Source: Desulfobacteraceae bacterium UBA5616 | GTDB taxonomy: Bacteria; Desulfobacterota; Desulfobacteria; Desulfobacterales; UBA5616 | Assembly: GCA_002423615.1 (NCBI GenBank) | Contig: DIKO01000021.1 | Span: forward strand, 1 to 8,107 | Direction: 5' to 3' | DNA: 8,107 nt | Shown: one piece after another, positions 6,616-8,107 of the stretch | How positions within the stretch are numbered: the stretch's first letter is position 1 | Layout: each line of letters begins with the position of its first letter | Notes under the pieces: generated by a model | What the model saw: the letters and a program-made list of their open reading frames with translations, nothing else | What the model was told of the DNA's origin: nothing | Databases searched by the model: none | Program-made: the position numbers and the translations under genes

Positions 6616-7987
6616 CCAGGAGCGGATATCGGACAAAGGCGATGGAAGCGTCCTTTCCGTGGTGTTTCAAAGCCTGACCCATGGCCTCCTCGACGGTTTT
6701 ATAGGGTTCGTACCCCAGGTGGGTTACCAGCCCCGGATTTTCGGCCCCCGCCGCCATGATGCGGCCCGCGTGCATCAGCCGTTTCAAGGGGTAGGTGGCC
6801 ATGATGCCGTGAATGGGGTGAAAACCATAACAGTGGCGGTATTTATAAATATATTCGGGGCGGTGGGCAAAATCCTCCTCGTAGCGGTCGGCGATTTCAT
6901 AGGGGTTCCGGGTCCGGCTTAAGACTTCTTCCCAGACTTCCCGGTAAGATGGATGGTGGACGTTGTCCCAGCGGTCCTTCACCGGGTTTGCCAGAATCAC
7001 CGAACATCCGGGTTTGCCCAGGGCTTCGATGACTCCTCCCAGATACCCCAGTCCGGTGGATATCAGGGTGAGGATGGGGTTCATGAAGGAGAAAGCGGCA
7101 TAGGGGCTCCAGTCGGGAATGCCGTAAAGAACGATATCCGCTTTTTCCTTCAGCATGTCCCGCCGGGGTGCAAACTGATCCTTGATGATGGCCATGGCCG
7201 CTTTCCGGGTTTCCCAGACCGTGCCCGCCCATATGTTTGCAACTTCAAAGGGGTTTGCCGGCAGGGTTTCGATTTTAAAGATCCGGTCCTTTCCGATATG
7301 ACTTTCCAGGTGGGCGCCCATTTCATCCAGCATGTCGTGCATGGCGTTGTGATCAACGGACATGGAGGTGCCGTCCGGCGAATGGTGCCAGCGGATGGAC
7401 CGGTAAGTGGAAAGACCCACGCAGATGGATTTCCATCCGCCGTTAAAGGCCCTGATGATGGAGGTGTTGACATAAACCGTGAGATCCGAATCCGTCAGGC
7501 ACTTGTTCACTTCCACATCATACCCGGAAACGGTTTTGCCCAGATACACCAGGTTGTCTCTATCCTCGGCATCATGGCAGTAAAGCCGGTAACCGAATTC
7601 CTTGACCAGGGATTTTCCGAGAATGCCGGCAAGCTCCATCCGTGTGAATTTCCGGTGCAGGGCATTGGCGCAGACCAGATCGATGTTCCCCTTTTTGACG
7701 CCGGCCTTTTCAAGCGCTTCCAACACCATTCGTATGGCGGTTTCCCACACCGGACCGTACATCACCACCGTGGGGTCGTCGAATGCGATAGTCACCTTCC
7801 AGCCGGGTCTGGCCATTTCAGAAAGCGGATGCATGCCCAGAGGCCTGTCCAGTGCGTCCTTGATGGCTTGCGACAGATTCTTCACCGGCTTGAGGGTGGT
7901 TTCCCCAAGGCCCGTGGGAGGGGACTGGACGTTGTCCGGCAGTTTCACCGGGATCATGCGATCGCCGAAAACGATTTGATCTTCCAT
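6605..7987 (-). CDS. larA-like: LarA-family (Lar_N/DUF2088) nickel-pincer-type protein, probable 2-hydroxyacid racemase relative
   Basis: This 460-residue protein is a little longer than Lactobacillus plantarum LarA (424). The ATG at 7987 has GGAGG (8001-7997) 9 bases upstream. LarA family members bind a nickel-pincer nucleotide and racemise or epimerise 2-hydroxyacids in the cytoplasm. Matching features are D71-P-T73 (DxTR region), A109-L-H111-R112 (catalytic His108 of LarA), H138-D (conserved loop), G183-G-W-K186 (Lys184, which holds the cofactor) and H202 (His200, the nickel ligand, exactly 16 residues after the lysine, as in LarA). Two differences stand out. V74 replaces the arginine of DxTR, and position 176, ten residues before the lysine where LarA has catalytic His174, is Ser. 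The substrate is therefore uncertain and the chemistry may be altered. No larB, larC or larE lies in the window. The gene faces the motor operon and need not share its function. Confidence 0.85.
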   Translation of the reverse strand: MEDQIVFGDRMIPVKLPDNVQSPPTGLGETTLKPVKNLSQAIKDALDRPLGMHPLSEMARPGWKVTIAFDDPTVVMYGPVWETAIRMVLEALEKAGVKKGNIDLVCANALHRKFTRMELAGILGKSLVKEFGYRLYCHDAEDRDNLVYLGKTVSGYDVEVNKCLTDSDLTVYVNTSIIRAFNGGWKSICVGLSTYRSIRWHHSPDGTSMSVDHNAMHDMLDEMGAHLESHIGKDRIFKIETLPANPFEVANIWAGTVWETRKAAMAIIKDQFAPRRDMLKEKADIVLYGIPDWSPYAAFSFMNPILTLISTGLGYLGGVIEALGKPGCSVILANPVKDRWDNVHHPSYREVWEEVLSRTRNPYEIADRYEEDFAHRPEYIYKYRHCYGFHPIHGIMATYPLKRLMHAGRIMAAGAENPGLVTHLGYEPYKTVEEAMGQALKHHGKDASIAFVRYPLLGNR

Positions 7988-8035
7988 TTGCTGTTGCCTC
8001 CGTAAAGTTATTCCGAACCCCGCTTCGAGGTGCCG

Positions 8036-8055
8036 TTCACAGTGAGCGGTGTGAA
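8036..8055. repeat. Inverted repeat upstream of the larA-like gene
   Basis: TTCACA (8036-8041) and TGTGAA (8050-8055) form a perfect 6-bp inverted repeat with an 8-base spacer, about 50 bases upstream of the larA-like start. The flanking CCCC (8018-8021) could pair with GGGG (8056-8059) to extend the structure around a bulge. The half-sites face the opposite way from a CRP site (TGTGA-N6-TCACA), so I do not call it one. It may be a leader hairpin or part of a dispersed intergenic sequence. Confidence 0.25.
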
Positions 8056-8107
8056 GGGGAGCACCGCATTTCGAAATAGTCCTCCTCCTTCGGCGCGATA
8101 ATTTTAG
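8037..8107 (-). CDS. Possible 3' end of an upstream minus-strand gene (partial)
   Basis: Reading the minus strand from the window edge, one frame is open for 22 codons (beginning K-I-I-A-P-K-E-E-D-Y-F-E) and ends at a TGA at 8037-8039, 49 bases before the larA-like start. The composition looks protein-like, and the position would suit an upstream operon partner of the larA-like gene. The fragment is too short to identify. A second frame is also open through to the larA-like start, so open reading here carries little weight. The purine-rich stretch AAGGAGGAGG in this fragment also resembles a ribosome binding site. Confidence 0.2.
   Translation of the reverse strand, partial: KIIAPKEEDYFEMRCSPSHRSL

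Noticed and set aside
6953..8005. A 350-codon plus-strand open frame antisense to the larA-like gene
   Set aside because: It lies almost wholly opposite the larA-like gene, which has clear family motifs and a good ribosome binding site. The antisense product shows no recognisable domain and is rich in His/Gly/Val, as expected from a shadow of biased codons.
1..8107. CRISPR arrays, tRNA or rRNA genes, insertion sequences, attachment sites
   Set aside because: I saw no spaced direct repeats, transposase motifs, terminal inverted repeats or tRNA-like cloverleaf sequences. The only regular repeat is the protein-level MORN period.

Overview
The window reads as chromosomal DNA of a Gram-negative bacterium with an outer membrane. 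It has an ExbB/ExbD proton-driven motor, a lipoprotein with a lipobox, a Sec-secreted TPR protein and strong GGAGG-type ribosome binding sites. The roughly even base composition, a LarA-like enzyme, and the pairing of one TolQ-type with two TolR-type genes next to a TPR protein suggest a deltaproteobacterium in the broad sense (Desulfobacterota or Myxococcota). That placement is inference; no rRNA or other marker gene is present.

Positions 201-6600 (+ strand) hold six co-directional genes that look like one operon: (1) a membrane-anchored von Willebrand A (VWA) protein, (2) an ExbB/TolQ/MotA-type motor stator, (3) and (4) two consecutive ExbD/TolR-type subunits, (5) a large secreted TPR protein, and (6) a lipoprotein made almost wholly of MORN-type (YwqK-like) repeats. 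Gaps are 35, 73, 3 and 83-134 bp, and the last pair overlaps by 4 bp. No TonB, TolA, Pal, TolB or TonB-dependent receptor gene is present.

The central observation is that the VWA protein appears to occupy the place of TonB/TolA. Its only transmembrane helix carries an S-x-x-x-H motif (S30, H34) like the one TonB and TolA use to engage their ExbBD/TolQR motors. An acidic, proline-containing linker follows, and then a VWA domain where TonB would carry its C-terminal domain. The inferred picture is an inner-membrane ExbB-ExbD1-ExbD2 motor that works a VWA adhesion/assembly domain in the periplasm, with a periplasmic TPR protein and a MORN lipoprotein as partners toward the outer membrane. The one-TolQ, two-TolR composition resembles the Myxococcus AglRQS motor, but the VWA and MORN components make this arrangement distinct.

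Positions 6605-7987 (- strand) hold a convergent gene for a LarA-family (Lar_N/DUF2088) nickel-pincer-type protein. It keeps the cofactor lysine and the nickel histidine but seems to lack one catalytic histidine and the arginine of the DxTR motif. The two convergent genes end 4 bp apart inside one shared palindrome, so both proteins end in Asn-Arg. Each edge of the window (1-112 and 7988-8107) holds a short minus-strand open stretch that might be the tail of another gene or degenerate intergenic sequence.
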